Below are positions 12,186 through 23,946 of a stretch of DNA of 64,000 bases, one piece after another. Under the pieces are notes generated by a model. That model did not search any database. It had not been told where the DNA came from and saw nothing but the letters and a program-made list of their open reading frames with translations. The stretch's first letter is position 1, and each line of letters opens with the position of its first letter. Where the stretch lies: the NCBI GenBank assembly GCA_004194705.1, contig SADC01000271.1:31774-95773 (forward strand), written 5' to 3'. The stretch comes from Ditylenchus dipsaci. Lineage: Eukaryota > Nematoda > Chromadorea > Rhabditida > Anguinidae. The position numbers were made by a program, and so were the translations under genes.

Positions 12186-13136
12186 ATGGTTGAAGGTTAC
12201 AATCGTTCGCTGACCATCTTCTCTCCCGATGGACACCTATTCCAAGTTGACTATGCGCAGGAAGCTGTGAAGAAAGGGTCTAATGTGGTATGTACAAATT
12301 ACACTTTAGCGCATCGATTGGAATAAATTGTTTTTAGATAGGTATCAAGGGCAAAGACTGTGTGGTACTTGGAGTGGAAAAGAAATCGGTTTCGGCTTTG
12401 CAGGATGACCGTGTCCTTCGCAAGATTTTTAGTATCAACGAGGATGTGATTCTGTCTTACGCAGGTTCGTTGCTCCAATATATCAATAATGTATCAAGAC
12501 TTATTTAGGTCTGAGTGCAGATGCTCGTGTCCTCATCAATTATGTTCGTCAAGAGGTGGAAAGCTATCGACTGTCTTGTGATGAAAAGCCAAGCGTTACG
12601 AATGTCGCTCGAATGATCGCCGACATAAAACAGGTTTTAATCATTGTGTCTTGTAGTAATTTTCACCTATTCTGCATAGGACTACACGATAACTGGTGGA
12701 CGTCGCCCGTTTGGAGTGTCGATGATTATTGCTGGTTTCGACTTCAATGGATGCCCCAGCATTTTCAAGACCGAGCCTATGGGAACCTTCTTCGAATACA
12801 AAGCGGTGGCTATCGGACGCAGTGACAAGGCTGTAATGGAATATCTCGAGGCCAACTACAACGAGGAAAGCACAAAAGATGAAGCATCTGTTCTCAAGCT
12901 TGCCGTCAAAGCGCTCACTCTAGTCGTTCAGTCTGGTGCCGATATTGAGTTGTCAGTTGTCAGAATGGACAAGGTATAAGCCGAATTCAAATTTTTTATC
13001 AACACCAGACTGCACCAGACTGAAGTTTCTTCTTTAGCCTCCAGAGTGTGTGCATCGCTCAGTGCCAGTTGAAGAAATCAGCGAAATGGTGAAGAAAATT
13101 CAAGACGAGAAGGAGCAAGAGCTGAAGCAAGATTAG
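12186..13136 (+). CDS. PSMA7: Proteasome subunit alpha type-7 (alpha4)
   Basis: Structural alpha subunit of the 20S proteasome outer ring, in cytosol and nucleus. Five exons: 12186-12287, 12338-12464, 12509-12633, 12680-12973, 13038-13136. All phases fit and give 248 residues, the same length as human PSMA7. The alpha-subunit N-terminal signature [16 protein letters not shown] is followed by [48 protein letters not shown] and [18 protein letters not shown], which place it in the alpha4/PSMA7 group. The C-terminus is the usual charged helix rich in Lys and Glu. The first [15 protein letters not shown], is the only sensible start. Introns are 43-63 bases. An aataaa follows 56 bases after the stop. 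It appears intact and is the cleanest gene in the window. Confidence 0.97.
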
Positions 13137-13191
13137 AAAGTATACATAGGTAGAGTATTATCTAAACTGTTGTCATCCCTCTGTTTTTTGC

Positions 13192-13197
13192 AATAAA
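13192..13197 (+). promoter_or_regulatory. Polyadenylation signal of PSMA7
   Basis: Canonical aataaa 56 bases downstream of the PSMA7 stop codon. Confidence 0.7.
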
Positions 13198-14282
13198 GAT
13201 ACAATTCAATAAGGCGTGAAGTATTGTAGAGTAGTAGATAATTTTAGCCTTATCTCCCTTTTTTATTATGGTTCGCACACGTTGTCGGCGTTAGTGTTGT
13301 CGTTAGAAGTTTATGCTATGTCGAAATTCTATGACGCCAAAGACAAGAGCGAGAATGAGTTGTTAGCATATATCATTACATTCAAGGCTACACAAAATGT
13401 CCTTTTCTCCAATCTCGACTTCCACCTTGATCATACACTTTTTATTTTAATTTATTTAGCTTTTGCTGGTTCTGTTTCGACGCTGTGGTCATAAATATTG
13501 TGTTTCCTCTAAAAAGCCACCATGTTCTAATAAGCCACCCTCATTAAGGTGAATTTCTCATATTTAGGTGAACAATTTGAGGCTAAAAGGTTAGTTTAAG
13601 TAAACTGTTTAAAGTTCTGGAGACCTCTTGGCACCTAAAATATCCATAACTGGATGACTAATGTTACATTTGGGCATAAGATTTCGAAAAAATCTATCTT
13701 GAGGTTGGTGCATTATATTGAAAGTCAACTGTACACACACTTTAAGTCTGGCATTCATTACTTCTTGGTTTAGGTTTCCAGTGGCCTTTTCTCTATCCAG
13801 TCCATGTGCTTTTCATGTGCCTCTCCCATGCCTCCCCTTCAGTCGCAAGCAGTCATCTATGATGCAGTTAGCTAGCTAGAGAAATAGTATGTGTGTGCTG
13901 CCGAGATATTCTCCCTGGCTGCGACAAATTAATTCCATGGCTGATAAACGATTACTTATATTATTAGTTGGTTGGGCTGGCAAATCTGTCTTTCTCCAAG
14001 TTTCTATTTTTATTCTACCCTTTTTGAAAACAATAGTTCCCATTAGCATTTTATATATTGTTTACATGCTGTAGGTTCGTTGGCTGTGTTTTTAATAATA
14101 AGCAAGAAAATTTATTAGGATGGAACGCTGTTTAAACAGCTCACCGCGAACCTGTGACTCGGAGATTCTGAGAATCTATTACTGGAAAAATATCAGTTCG
14201 CAAAACTTTTTGACCTAACTTTTTTTTAAATTAATAATCGATCAATTTTTAATCATACCATTTTGGAGACTTTTTCCTCGTA
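13198..14282. other. Gene-free stretch
   Basis: No exon, RNA gene or paired repeat recognised. Short open frames exist on the plus strand near 13.2-13.5 and 13.9-14.1 kb, but they lack splice context or family resemblance. Confidence 0.35.
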
Positions 14283-14804
14283 CAGTCATACCTGGATAAC
14301 CGGACACCCCTGGGTGCTTGCCCAAGGTGTCCGGTTATCGGGGGTGTCCGCTTATCGGAGGTGTGGGAACCAAGAGCTGAAAAAAAAGGTTTGAAAAAGT
14401 TTTATCATTTTTCTGTTTAATGTGTGGTACTAGATTGTAGAACGCTACCTCTCGGTATCAGTATCCAGGTAGTGGTACCCGGATGGTGCTTTATAGAAAA
14501 TATTCAACCAGACAGTGATACAGGTACTCAGATAGCAGTAATTATGCATCGAGGTCTACTTTGACTGAATTTTAGTAAAGCCAACCAAATTGACTCATTT
14601 TCGTGTGTCGGCAAAACAAGGGTGTCGTTAAATCGTGAATCGGGATTAGAGTGTCCGGTTATCAGGGGTGCCCGCTTATCGGGGTGTCCAGTTATCGGAG
14701 GTAAGCTTTTCCTTGTTTCCTTGACGGCCAACCAAATTTTTCACAAGTGTCCAGTTATCGGGGGTGTCCGGTTATCGAGGTGTCCGGTTATCCAGGTTCG
14801 ACTG
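14283..14804. mobile_element. pogo/Tigger-like MITE
   Basis: Ends CAGTCATACCTGGATAACCG and its near complement (…CGGTTATCCAGGTTCGACTG), with TA on both sides. Inner copies of ggtgtccggttatcggg are repeated about six times in both orientations. No ORF. Ends of this form (CAGTC.AACCT) and a TA target are typical of pogo/Tigger elements. Confidence 0.75.
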
Positions 14805-14828
14805 TAGTACTAAAATGTATTTCTGAAT

Positions 14829-15244
14829 GGCTAAAATTGTTTTACCCCGCCAAATTATTCATTTACCACGCCAAATCGTAAAAATGAGTATTTCTCGGTG
14901 TTCTTATCTTGTAAATTTTTTTTCTTTTGACCATCATGTAGCCCTGAATCTCTAGTTTCTGATAAGCCATCAACTGACCCCTTGTCGTTGAAAAAAATTG
15001 AGAAATACCCATTTTTATGAAAGAGGAGTTGTTTCATAAAAATGGGTATTTCTCAATTTTTCAACGACAAGGGGTCAAATGATAGCTTTTTAGAAACTAG
15101 AGATTCAGGGCTACATGATGATCAAAAGAAAAAAATTTTGCGACTTGAAAACACCGAGAAATAATCATTTTTACGATTTGGCGGGGTAAATGAATAATTT
15201 GGCGGGGTAAAAGAATAAATTGGCGGGTGAAAGTACTTACAGCC
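14829..15244. mobile_element. Foldback MITE, copy 1
   Basis: Long palindrome with arms containing ttaccccgccaaattattca, taaaaatgagtatttctcggtgtt and tagccctgaatctctagttt, centred near 15.03 kb. A second copy is at 35466-35810. Outer ends ggct...acagcc. No coding. Confidence 0.8.
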
Positions 15245-16059
15245 TTTCTGAATCGATTGAGATCAGTTCGAAAATCGCAGCCAGCTGAGTTATTATAAGT
15301 ATACCACCTAGAAAATTCAAAAAGTTAAAATATTTGTTTATTTGCACTTACTACCACCGTTTAGAATGCTATCAGTATTTTTTCTGTTAATTTGGTGTTT
15401 GAATTATGATTAATAGTCTTTTTTTTTATATCATTTATGTACTTTAGTCAGTGCTGTATTTAAGCATGGATTTCAGTTAACCGGCATTTAGTCACCTCAA
15501 TTTCGGTGTATAAACTTCCGGGTGGCTGCGGACTCGGATCCTGAAAACTGAGAACACGGACAACTCGGCTTTTTGACAACTGATCTCGAAAGATATTCGG
15601 ATATAGGACAATTCAGATTCGGACAGCTGGCACAAAAACAATTGAGATCGTACAAAATTGGTCCAAAAACAATTCGAACAAAGAAAAATTGGTCTTAACA
15701 CGATTCGTTTTTAGGACAACTGGGCCCAAGTAAAACTCGGCTTTGTGACAATTGGGCGGGAAATAATTTGACAGTTTTTGGAAAGTTGATTTTGGTTCTT
15801 CCGAACTAAATTTTTGTCTGTTTCGGTTAGAGTCTAACCGTTAGACTCACCTGTTTTATACTCAATATTTTGTTTATTCGATGAATATTTGCCTGTGTTT
15901 GTCGGTGTTGAGTGCAATATAACTCTTTATCGTAGTTTTATTTCAATATGTATGCCCTTGGTCCAAGTGGACGTCTACCTAGCTGCCCTGAAAGAATAAA
16001 ACTTAGCTGAAATCAAAACAAACCACGTATTTTGAACTGAAATCGCATCGCAAAACCAG

Positions 16060-16760
16060 TTCGTCAGTACCGAAAGTGCGATTTTACCCACCTAAACCCC
16101 AAACTTAGGGTGCGTACCACCTGGTCAGGTGGATCCGGATATCCAACTCAATGTCCTGAAAACAGAAAGAAAGTCAATTTTTAAAATTAACCATGCTGTC
16201 ATATGTAAATCGTGCAGAGAGTCAAGTTAAATAGGACCAAAATTGTGTTTCTCGCTGCCCGAACCACAAAATGAAGGGTAGGTACCCTGGTCCAGGTGGG
16301 TATCCACGTGGATGACCTGAAAAAATAAAAAAAAAAGTCTTAAATCGAAAACAAACCGTGTCATCATATGTATAATCGTGTGGTGAATCGGGTTTTAAAA
16401 GACCAAAACTTCGATTTATCCACCCGAACTCCAAAATCAGGGGTAGGTGCCCTGGTCCAGGTGGATATCCACCTGGATGAACTGAAAAATAAAAAAATTT
16501 TCAAAATCAAAAACAAACCATGCTATCATTAGTAAAATCCTGTAAGGAATTAGGATTTATAAGACTAAAATTGCAATTTTCGCCCCTTAAATCCCGAAAC
16601 CAGATGTGGGTATCCTGGGATGGTGTGATATACACCTGGATGGCCTGAAAAATATATTTTTTTAAATGAACAAACAATCCATGCTATCATACCAAGCAAT
16701 TCATTTTGATAGGACTGAAAAATGGGATTTTCTACTCGTTTTCCTCTACCCAAAACCCAA
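16060..16760 (+). repeat. ~140-base tandem repeat, four to five copies
   Basis: Each unit runs through a 'gaccaaaa.tgcgatttt' segment, 'cccgaac.ccaaa', 'gtaccctggtccaggtggat' and 'tccacctggatgacctgaaaa'. Copies are 70-80 percent alike by eye. Degenerate copies also occur at the start of the window. The small minus-strand frames here come from the repeat. Confidence 0.75.
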
Positions 16761-17082
16761 AACCCGGAGTGCGTAAGGTGATTTCACGTGGTGCAATTTA
16801 ATATAGTGCAATAATATAGTGCAAGTGCCCCATAGTGCAATTTAATTTTAACATCGGCAAAATTTTTTGATTTTGTGTGAAAGTACACAGTCAAAAGGCA
16901 CGAAAATGCTATGTAAAAGTTGAACAGACCATGAAACGAACATAAATGACTTGAAATTACAGAAAGCCTAAAAGCTTTAAGTTGAAACACAAAGGATCAA
17001 GTTGCAAAAAAGTCCAACCTCGTTTAAAGTCAATTGTCCCATAATCCAAAATTTTCCCGCCCAATTGTCAAAAAGCCGTGGG

Positions 17083-17441
17083 CCGTATGCATTGGCAGCT
17101 AGGATTGAGGATAGGATTAATCCTATCCTCAAGCCGATCCATATGCATTAGGACGGATAGGATTGAGGATAGGATTAATCCTATCCTCAAGCCTATCCTA
17201 TCCTCAAGCCGTATGCATTAGGACGGATTGGATTCTAGATCGGATAATTTCAGTGCATTTTCAGAAACGTGAAATTTTCGAATTATCCGATCTAGAATCC
17301 AAGCCGATCCGTATGCATTAGGACGGATAGGATTAAGGATAGGATTAATCCTATCTCCAATCCGATCCGTATGCATTGGAACACGGATTGAGGATAGGAT
17401 TAATCCTATCCTCAATCCTAGCTGCCAATGCATACGGCCCG
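17083..17441. mobile_element. Palindromic element with aggattaatcct core repeats
   Basis: Begins ccgtatgcattggcagctag and ends with its exact complement. In between, five copies of a self-complementary block (gaggataggattaatcctat) alternate with cgatccgtatgcattaggac. Short cgtg repeats flank it. It sits inside the right inverted arm of the 15520-17613 element, so it is a later insertion. Confidence 0.75.
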
Positions 17442-17687
17442 TGTTTTACTTGGGCCCAGTTGTCCTAAAAACGAATTCCGCATTGGCGGGAGTTCAAAAA
17501 GACCAGTATAATTGTGATGAATTGTCCTATATTTGAATTTCTTTCGAGATCAGTTGTCAAATAGCTGAGTTGTGCGTGATCTCAGTTTCCGGTATCCCAG
17601 TCCGCAGCCACCCTAAACTGCCGCCAAAGACACCAAAAAAGTGAGTTTAAAGGAGCTTGCTCACCTGTTTTACAATTTATCCCCGCC

Positions 17688-17860
17688 AATTCAAATTTTT
17701 TCGCCTAATTATTGAACTTCTATACGGATTTTTCAGCTCGGTTACTAATAAAACAAGGCCTAGAATTTAATTTTAGGTATAGTTTTGTTAGAAACCAAGC
17801 TGAAAAATCCGTACAAAAGTTCAATGATAGGAAAAAAAATTAAATTGGCGCGGACAAATC
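17688..17860. repeat. Short palindrome
   Basis: Mirrored arms 'attgaacttctatacggatttttcagct' and its complement around 17.77 kb. MITE-sized, no ORF. Confidence 0.6.
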
Positions 17861-18625
17861 TTGAATGGTCTCATTTGGCAGCTCATCTCACTGGTTACAA
17901 AATAGGTGGTAACTTGCCTCAGAGCAGTATTCAAAAAGTGAGTCAAAAACAAAACTTTTTGCGGTTTTATGGTGTATTAAGAGCTGAATGTTACCCATTT
18001 TACGTATCACACTTCACCCTTTCCACACCAAAGCATATAAACCTTTTGATAGCCCTTTTGATTTTTGATTCTTTAGTAAGCTGAAGCCAACTAATTTGTC
18101 ACATTCAAGCAACCTTTTTCTGTCAGATCCTGCCTTACTTTCTCCTTTGTTATGGCTTAAATAGGAATACTTCCTCGCCAAACTAACTAACTTGGTTGGT
18201 TATTTAGCCGCCAACGAAAAAAACCCCTAGCCAGAAAGCAAGAGTAATAAATAGTAAAGGGGGCTGTCTAGTGAGGTCCACTGCCCCAAAAATCGATCTC
18301 TACTCCCGAGTGTTCCCCTTGTGGCTAGAGCCTGGTTGGTTTCGTTGTGGTTAGAGGGCACAGACATAGAAAGGAAAACCAGGCCGGTTGCAGTTAGATA
18401 GAGTCACTGGCCTGCCAATCCCGCTCTTCTCTAGACAGGGGCGGTCATGGAACAACGGTTAGTGGCTATAGAAGGCAGCCTCCCTACCACTGCATCATTT
18501 TTTTACTACTTTTGTTTTTTGTGCGCTGCTTCTACCTTTTGGTTGCTCATTTGTTTCTCTTGGAAGCCAATTAGCTTCCTCTTTGGGTTTGGGCTGAGAA
18601 GTAGTAGAAAATGTTGTGGTAAATA
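17861..18625. other. Gene-free stretch
   Basis: Nothing recognised. The 18.24-18.47 kb portion is richer in GC than its surroundings and has no stop-free coding signal I trust; it could hold a non-coding RNA, but I see no family motif. Confidence 0.3.
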
Positions 18626-18802
18626 CAGTCAAACTTCTTTATAAGCTACACTCCATATAAGCTACACCTCCTTATAAGCTACACCTGAGTCCAGTCCCGA
18701 ATGGGGTATGTTCCGTATAATATACCCCCTATATAAGCTACACCTCTCTATAAGCTACATCTAGGATCGGTCCCGAGGTGTAGCTTATAGACAGGTTTGA
18801 CT
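18626..18802. mobile_element. Small pogo-like MITE
   Basis: Starts CAGTCAAACTTCTTTATAAG and ends with a mirrored ...cttatagacaggtttgact; 'ataagctacacctc' units repeat in both orientations. About 177 bases, flanked by ta. Confidence 0.6.
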
Positions 18803-20631
18803 TTAGTCAAAAAATTTGATTTTTCAGATTTTGATTGAAAATTGAAAAATTTAGGAAAGGGCAAAAATTCGGACATTAGGGGATATTGGAAAATCAATTA
18901 AATTTGACTCCGATTTTCATCAAAAATCTGTTGTGAAATCAGTCTTTCTCAAGAATCAAGTTATACAGGGTTAAGATCTCAAAATTCAAAAAAGGACATT
19001 TTAGTAGAGATTGCATCCGGGATTTCGGTCTAAAGTCCCCTAAAAAAATTTCATTTACACCTTTTTCGACTTTTATGGTGTTTTTACAAGGAAATAAAAA
19101 ATTTCGGGAGGGGCTAAAGTCCGGTTAGGAGTGTCTGGATTTGGAGTGTCAAAATAAGGAAAAATCTGATTCATAAGGACAGATCCCATCACTGAAGTAA
19201 TATGACTTTTAAGGATTTTTCGCTGTTAGTTGGAAAAAGTGCCACAGTTTATTTGGTACTTATCCTGTTTACCGCCAACTATAGCCCACACCCCCAAATT
19301 TTCGAAAAATGACTGAGAAAGTCGTCCTAAACCTCTTTTTCTGTGTAAAATGATAAAAGAAACATTGGGTAACTGTTTCTGATATGAAAGTTTTAACTTT
19401 CTTCAAAAAAAATTGACTTCAACTCTTCGAAAGCAGATGATCTTTTTAGGTTATTTTCAATTTTTATTCCATTTAGGGTGGCAATAAACGGCATAAGTAC
19501 CGTTAATTATGTTAATTTTTGTTGCTGTCTCTTTTTCTTGCTATCACTTTTGTTATTTTTTTCACAACCTGATTGTTGATGTTTGTTGCAAGGAAAACCC
19601 GTAACTGATAAGGTATCACTCGCTGTCAATCATTTGAAAAATATGTATCAACTTTTCTAAAACACAAATGTCTTTATTGGATAACTATTTAAGTTGGTTC
19701 CCGCCTAGGGTTCACGTAAAAGATGTTTTTATGCGGGAAACCCACTTTTGACAAAAAAAAATGCCTTTAAATGAAAACACATTTTCCGTGCGTTAGAGTA
19801 GCTAAAACACCCAAAAACATCATTTAAAGGCATTTTGCGAGGGTTCGGAATACGACAATTATACCCATATTTCTGATAAGACTGTCGAATAGGTCTGACA
19901 AATGACTTCAAAGATCGGGGTAAAAAAGTGTCGGACCGTAGGCGGGAACGAACTTGGGGGATTGGTGTTATATCGAGAGCAGACTGTATCGAAAAAGACC
20001 AAAAAGCATAATTAGGTGTAGAAAGTACTTTGGTCCAATTTAACTGTCTAATTTTTAAGGTATTATTTTTTATCACCGCTAAAAGAATAGAAAATACACA
20101 ACAATGAAAAGTTTGACAATAAAATTGGGTGGGCCAATTTGTTTTCAACAGCTGGAACAAGATGAAAAGAAGGAAGTGTTTAGAGCAATAATTGCCTCAC
20201 ATTAAATGGAAATGAAAAATTTCAATCAAAACAAAAGAGAATTTTTTAGCCTAATATTGAGGTACGCTATTTTAGTCTAAAATTGACTTGGCCGCGACAA
20301 GATTTGATTTTAAAATTTGTGATGCAAAAAATCAAAAAATATAAGACTAACAGTTTTACGTTTAGATGTCGACTATTTGTTCCTGTCAAAGTTTTTTTTA
20401 CGTCATTGCTTGGAAACACTTTTGATTTTGTTCAAAAGTATCTGTGTGTTCCTTGTACGATGCTTGTTTCTTAGTCATTACTTTTAAGCAATTCTCTTGC
20501 TGTACTTGCTTGTTGGCTTTTATTCTCCGTTCATACAGGGTGTGCCAATATTTTTGGCCACTTTTAAACAGTCATACTTTTCCTAGTCCACACTTTGAAC
20601 TAGGAAGCCTAGAAATGTTTGGTTTATAATG
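18803..20631. other. Gene-free, decayed repeat sequence
   Basis: No host exon seen. Around 19.70-19.99 kb the pieces 'gttcccgcctagggt', 'taggcgggaacgaactt' and 'ttatatcgagagcagactgta' match pogo-like MITEs at 20.77-21.16 and 44.9 kb, so this part is a decayed relative. At 19.75-19.84 kb a mirrored 'aaatgcctttaaatga' pair is visible. Confidence 0.4.
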
Positions 20632-20766
20632 TCAAAGACATGATTTTTGCTTCGCCCATCACCCGAATCCCCTCCCCCTGTGGTTTAGTTCCTGGTCTGT
20701 AGGTGGCCTCTGGATGGGTAACACCCAAACCACAAGAGGACTAAGAGAAAATCATGTTTTTGAAAT
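20632..20766. repeat. Palindrome related to the 11.3 kb foldback core
   Basis: Arms 'tcaaagacatgattttt' and 'aaaatcatgtttttga', with 'ctgtggtttagttcctggtc' and 'aaaccacaagaggac' inside; similar order and words to 11317-11430. Confidence 0.6.
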
Positions 20767-20772
20767 TATATG

Positions 20773-21158
20773 CAGTCAACTCTCGATAAATAGATTCCTA
20801 TAGATGCCTATGCACGACACTTCTTTTCAAACCACGAAGTTTTTGGCCGAACCTGATCCGTCAGTCTACTTCCGAAAATCGCAAGGATTACGATTTTACC
20901 GGTTGTTTCTCAAAAAGTTAAAATTTTAACCATTAAGAACTGCGCTTCTCGATAAGCTGTCAGGCCTGTCACCCTTATCGAGAGGCGTGGGTCTTATTGG
21001 GAAAGCTGTTGTCATTCAAATAATTTAATCTCTAGGATTTTTCGAACGAGTCTGACCCAAGACGACTGCCGAAAGACTTCAAAAACTTGGATAAAAAAAG
21101 GATCGGACAGTAAGCGGGAACGAACTTGCGGAGGTGCCGGTTTATAGAGAGTCAACTG
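20773..21158. mobile_element. pogo-like MITE
   Basis: Ends CAGTCAACTCTCGATAAAT and ...tttatagagagtcaactg, TA on each side. Internal 'gtcaggcc'/'cggacagtaagcgggaacg' segments resemble the 19.9 kb and 38.6 kb relatives. No transposase. Confidence 0.7.
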
Positions 21159-21655
21159 TATATACCAGAAAAATTATGGAGTGAGTTGACTGTATAGATC
21201 CTCAAGCTAAAACGGTTGGAATTTTTTTAGAAAATATGATTTCCAGACTTTTAAGTAGGGTGGTTCACGGTCGGTTAACCGACCCGGACCGGTTTTGGCC
21301 TAATTAACCGGAACCGAAAACCGGATACTAAAAAAACCGGTTAACTGAAAACCGGGTAAGTCAGAATCCGGTTTTTCCGGTTTAAGCACTAGATAAAATG
21401 GCGTATCAAAAATCAATAGCAACTGTTTAAATTGTATATTTTTTCATGTTCTAATTAGTTAATGTCATACGGAAGACCCCTTTTGACGACAGATCAGACA
21501 AAAATTTTCAGGACCAATTTTTCGGCTATTTCTATTCAACTTGATTCATCTGCAGTCAAAAGGTAGTGATCTGCGTGAAATTGTCAACTTTTATTCGACA
21601 ATGTCACGATAATTTTTACTTTTTGCAGGAAAGTAGTATTTTAGCGTGTAAAAAC

Positions 21656-23107
21656 TATGCTTGGCATTTCGGGTCAAAACGGGAAACGGGAACGGGAATT
21701 CAAAATTTTTCGAAAACGGGAACGGGAATTGGAGAAAACCCGGGAATCCCGCCGGGAAACGGGAAAATGGTACAGAACCAACTTCAAAGCTTTTATACAT
21801 TTTCAAACAACAAAAACGGACAATTAAAAGGTAAAATTAACATAATCCAACGCTCTGTTCAAAAAAATCAGCTGTTCTGCAGTTTTTGGATCAAGTTGGC
21901 CTCGCTTGTAATTGAAAATATCCCTCGCATGACTGAAAAGCTGTTCACTAGCCACAGATGTAGACGGTGCTGACAGATATCGACAGGCAGCCTTGGAGAG
22001 AATCGGAAAACGCACCTCATTATTTTGCCAATAGACGAGAGGATCGGATAGAAGTGGCATTGTCTTCTCAGCGTTGTATGTCACGAGTTCCTGAAGATCA
22101 AAAAATTTAACGTGCTAGAAAAAGAAAGAAAAGGAGCCTACAAATGACAGGTTTATTTCCCAACTGTTAGGCGTCGGCAAAGTTTTCACTTCAGTTCGTT
22201 TCTCTCGCGCAAACAGACTTCTCGGTTTTTTTTGGACTGGTTCTTCTTGGGTTGACTCCACAAATTCAGACAATTCATTCAGTTCCAAAGAAACAGGTCG
22301 GTATTGCGTTAAAATACAATGACTGACTTGACGGCAAAATTCGGAGCTGTCGGCCACACGGCGGTCCTTGAAACGAGGATCCAAAAAGAGCGCCAATCCG
22401 TAATTTCTAAAAAGCTGCTTTATTGGGAGACAATCGCATAGAAACTTACTAAAAAATTACCTCTTTTTTCCAAATCGCCAAATCTATCTTTAATGTAAGC
22501 TTGCTTTCTAAATTACACACAAATAAGAAATAAATTAGAGCAAAACAGAGGTAAACCTACCAGAAGGACGGACTACAAATTTATTCATGACGGCAGCTTC
22601 TTGCGATGTATCCCTCATTTTTGTCAACTTGGCTTGAAAGTCCGAATGCTGCTTGGTATGGGAAATAAGCGACTTGACAGAGTGATCGGAAATCTTGAAC
22701 TTGTACTTCTTGAAACCGTGTTGACGACAGATTTTGCAGATTGCGCCGCTTTCACCATCAGCTTCAAAATGATCAATCTTCCAGACGTTGTGCACCATTT
22801 TGCCTAAAATTTATGAGAAAATGAGAGTAAAATGAAAGCAAAATATCTAGGATGAGAGCTTCGAAAAAGCAAAAGTGACAATAAAAATAATTTGAATTTC
22901 GAGGTTTTATTCTCGTTTCGAGACTAAATAAATTTTGAATTTTGCGTTTTTCGATTTCCGGGAAAATTCCTGGGAATTTGATATTGAACAAACGGGAAAC
23001 GGGATTTCCAACTTTGACATAACGGGAAACGGGAACGGGATTTCAAAAAATTTCCGGGAGGGAAAAACCGGGATTCCCGGGGGATTCCCGTCCCGGTGCC
23101 AAGCATA
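21656..23107. mobile_element. hAT element with transposase remnant (inner)
   Basis: Ends TATGCTTGGCA and TGCCAAGCATA, exact 8-base duplications gtaaaaac at 21648-21655 and 23108-23115. Subterminal arrays of cgggaaacgggaacgggaat. Contains the N-terminal BED finger and the C-terminal dimerisation part of a hAT transposase, minus strand, with the catalytic middle deleted. It lies inside another hAT element, so it inserted second. Confidence 0.92.
21824..22798 (-). pseudogene. hAT transposase, internally deleted
   Basis: Three or four exon blocks on the minus strand. 22798 downward: MVHNVWKIDHFEADG followed by a BED-type zinc finger (C-x2-C in AICKICRQHG, then H-x4-H in LISHTKQH). A short piece near 22.45-22.50 kb. 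22396 downward: ALFLDPRFKDRRVAD, the start of the region just before the hAT dimerisation domain. 22084-21824: LSAPSTSVASEQLFSHARDI and KRGQLDPKTAEQLIFLN, the hallmark hAT C-terminal motif. The DDE catalytic core between BED finger and LFLDPRFKD is missing, so the protein could bind DNA ends and dimerise but not cut. It could act as a repressor, but that is inference. Confidence 0.88.
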
Positions 23108-23595
23108 GTAAAAACAGTTTAAAATCTTGTCATTAATGGCTGAAGATTTTTTAATGCCTTTTCGCCCCTTAAATTTGAAAACTCTTAACTTTCAGTTCGA
23201 AACTCTTTTAGTGGGGTTGTTAAATACCTAAAACAATGCTTCCAGAATAAGGATGAGAGAAAGTGTGTATTTCTTTAAAAGTATGAATAAAATTAAACCA
23301 AAATTTTATTTGCTTGACATTTTAATATTTATTTTATCATTTATGCTTTTTCAAAGCCTAACTTTTCGATTCTACCCATTAGCTATACAATTCTACCTCT
23401 TAGCCCCACAATGAAATTCTTAGTGAAGGAATAAAGTTAATAACATTTCTGATTGAGTAGACATTAAAATGTTTTCACTAACACGGGATGAAGCTTGAGC
23501 CAAACGTTGAAACATTAAAATTTTGTTGCAAAATATTAATTTGTTAGACTACAATTTATTCTTTGTAGGATAGATCATTATACCGTAGAACTCGT

Positions 23596-23723
23596 TACCG
23601 TATATTCTCTAGTAATCCCCCGCTCTCTAATAATCCCCCAATCCCTCCTTTTTTTAGCTAGGATGTCAGAGTTGAGACCATTTTTGATTGACAATTTCCG
23701 CACTTAATAAATAAGGTACGGTA
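23596..23723. mobile_element. TACCGTA-type MITE
   Basis: Starts TACCGTATATTCTCTAGTAA and ends ...aataaggtacggta. Member of a family seen at 37.74, 49.15, 52.42, 53.72, 53.96 and 62.02 kb. It lies in the right part of the outer hAT element. Confidence 0.6.
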
Positions 23724-23946
23724 TATGAGGTCTGCAAAAAGTTAGATTTATTTGTGTTTCAAAAAATTTACATTAATTTTCAACGTCTAGGACTAATTTG
23801 CGAAAAATTTGAAAAACCTGAAAAACCGGGTCGGTTAACCGGATACTGGTGATAAACCGTAACCGAAAACCGGGTACCCCAAAAAGCGGTTAACCGAAAA
23901 CCGGGTAGGGCCAAATTAACCGTAACCGTACCACCCTACTTTTAAG

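Larger units (their letters stand above)
15520..17613. mobile_element. Composite TIR element, MULE-like
   Basis: Ends GGGTGGCTGCGGACTCGG and its near complement, then about 200 bases of mirrored sequence (atctcgaaagatattcgg..., acaattgg..., cccaagtaaaac). Flanks taaacttcc and taaactgcc match at 8 of 9 positions, hinting at a 9-base TSD. The interior has a tandem block of ~140-base repeats and a later palindromic insertion at 17083-17441. No transposase recognised. Confidence 0.6.
21256..23938. mobile_element. hAT-like element (outer of a nested pair)
   Basis: Ends TAGGGTGGTTCACGGTCGG and ...CCGTAACCGTACCACCCTA. Exact 8-base duplications cttttaag at 21248-21255 and 23939-23946. Subterminal arrays of aaccgaaaaccggt in both arms. 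It was later split by a second hAT element at 21656-23107. No transposase of its own remains. Confidence 0.87.
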
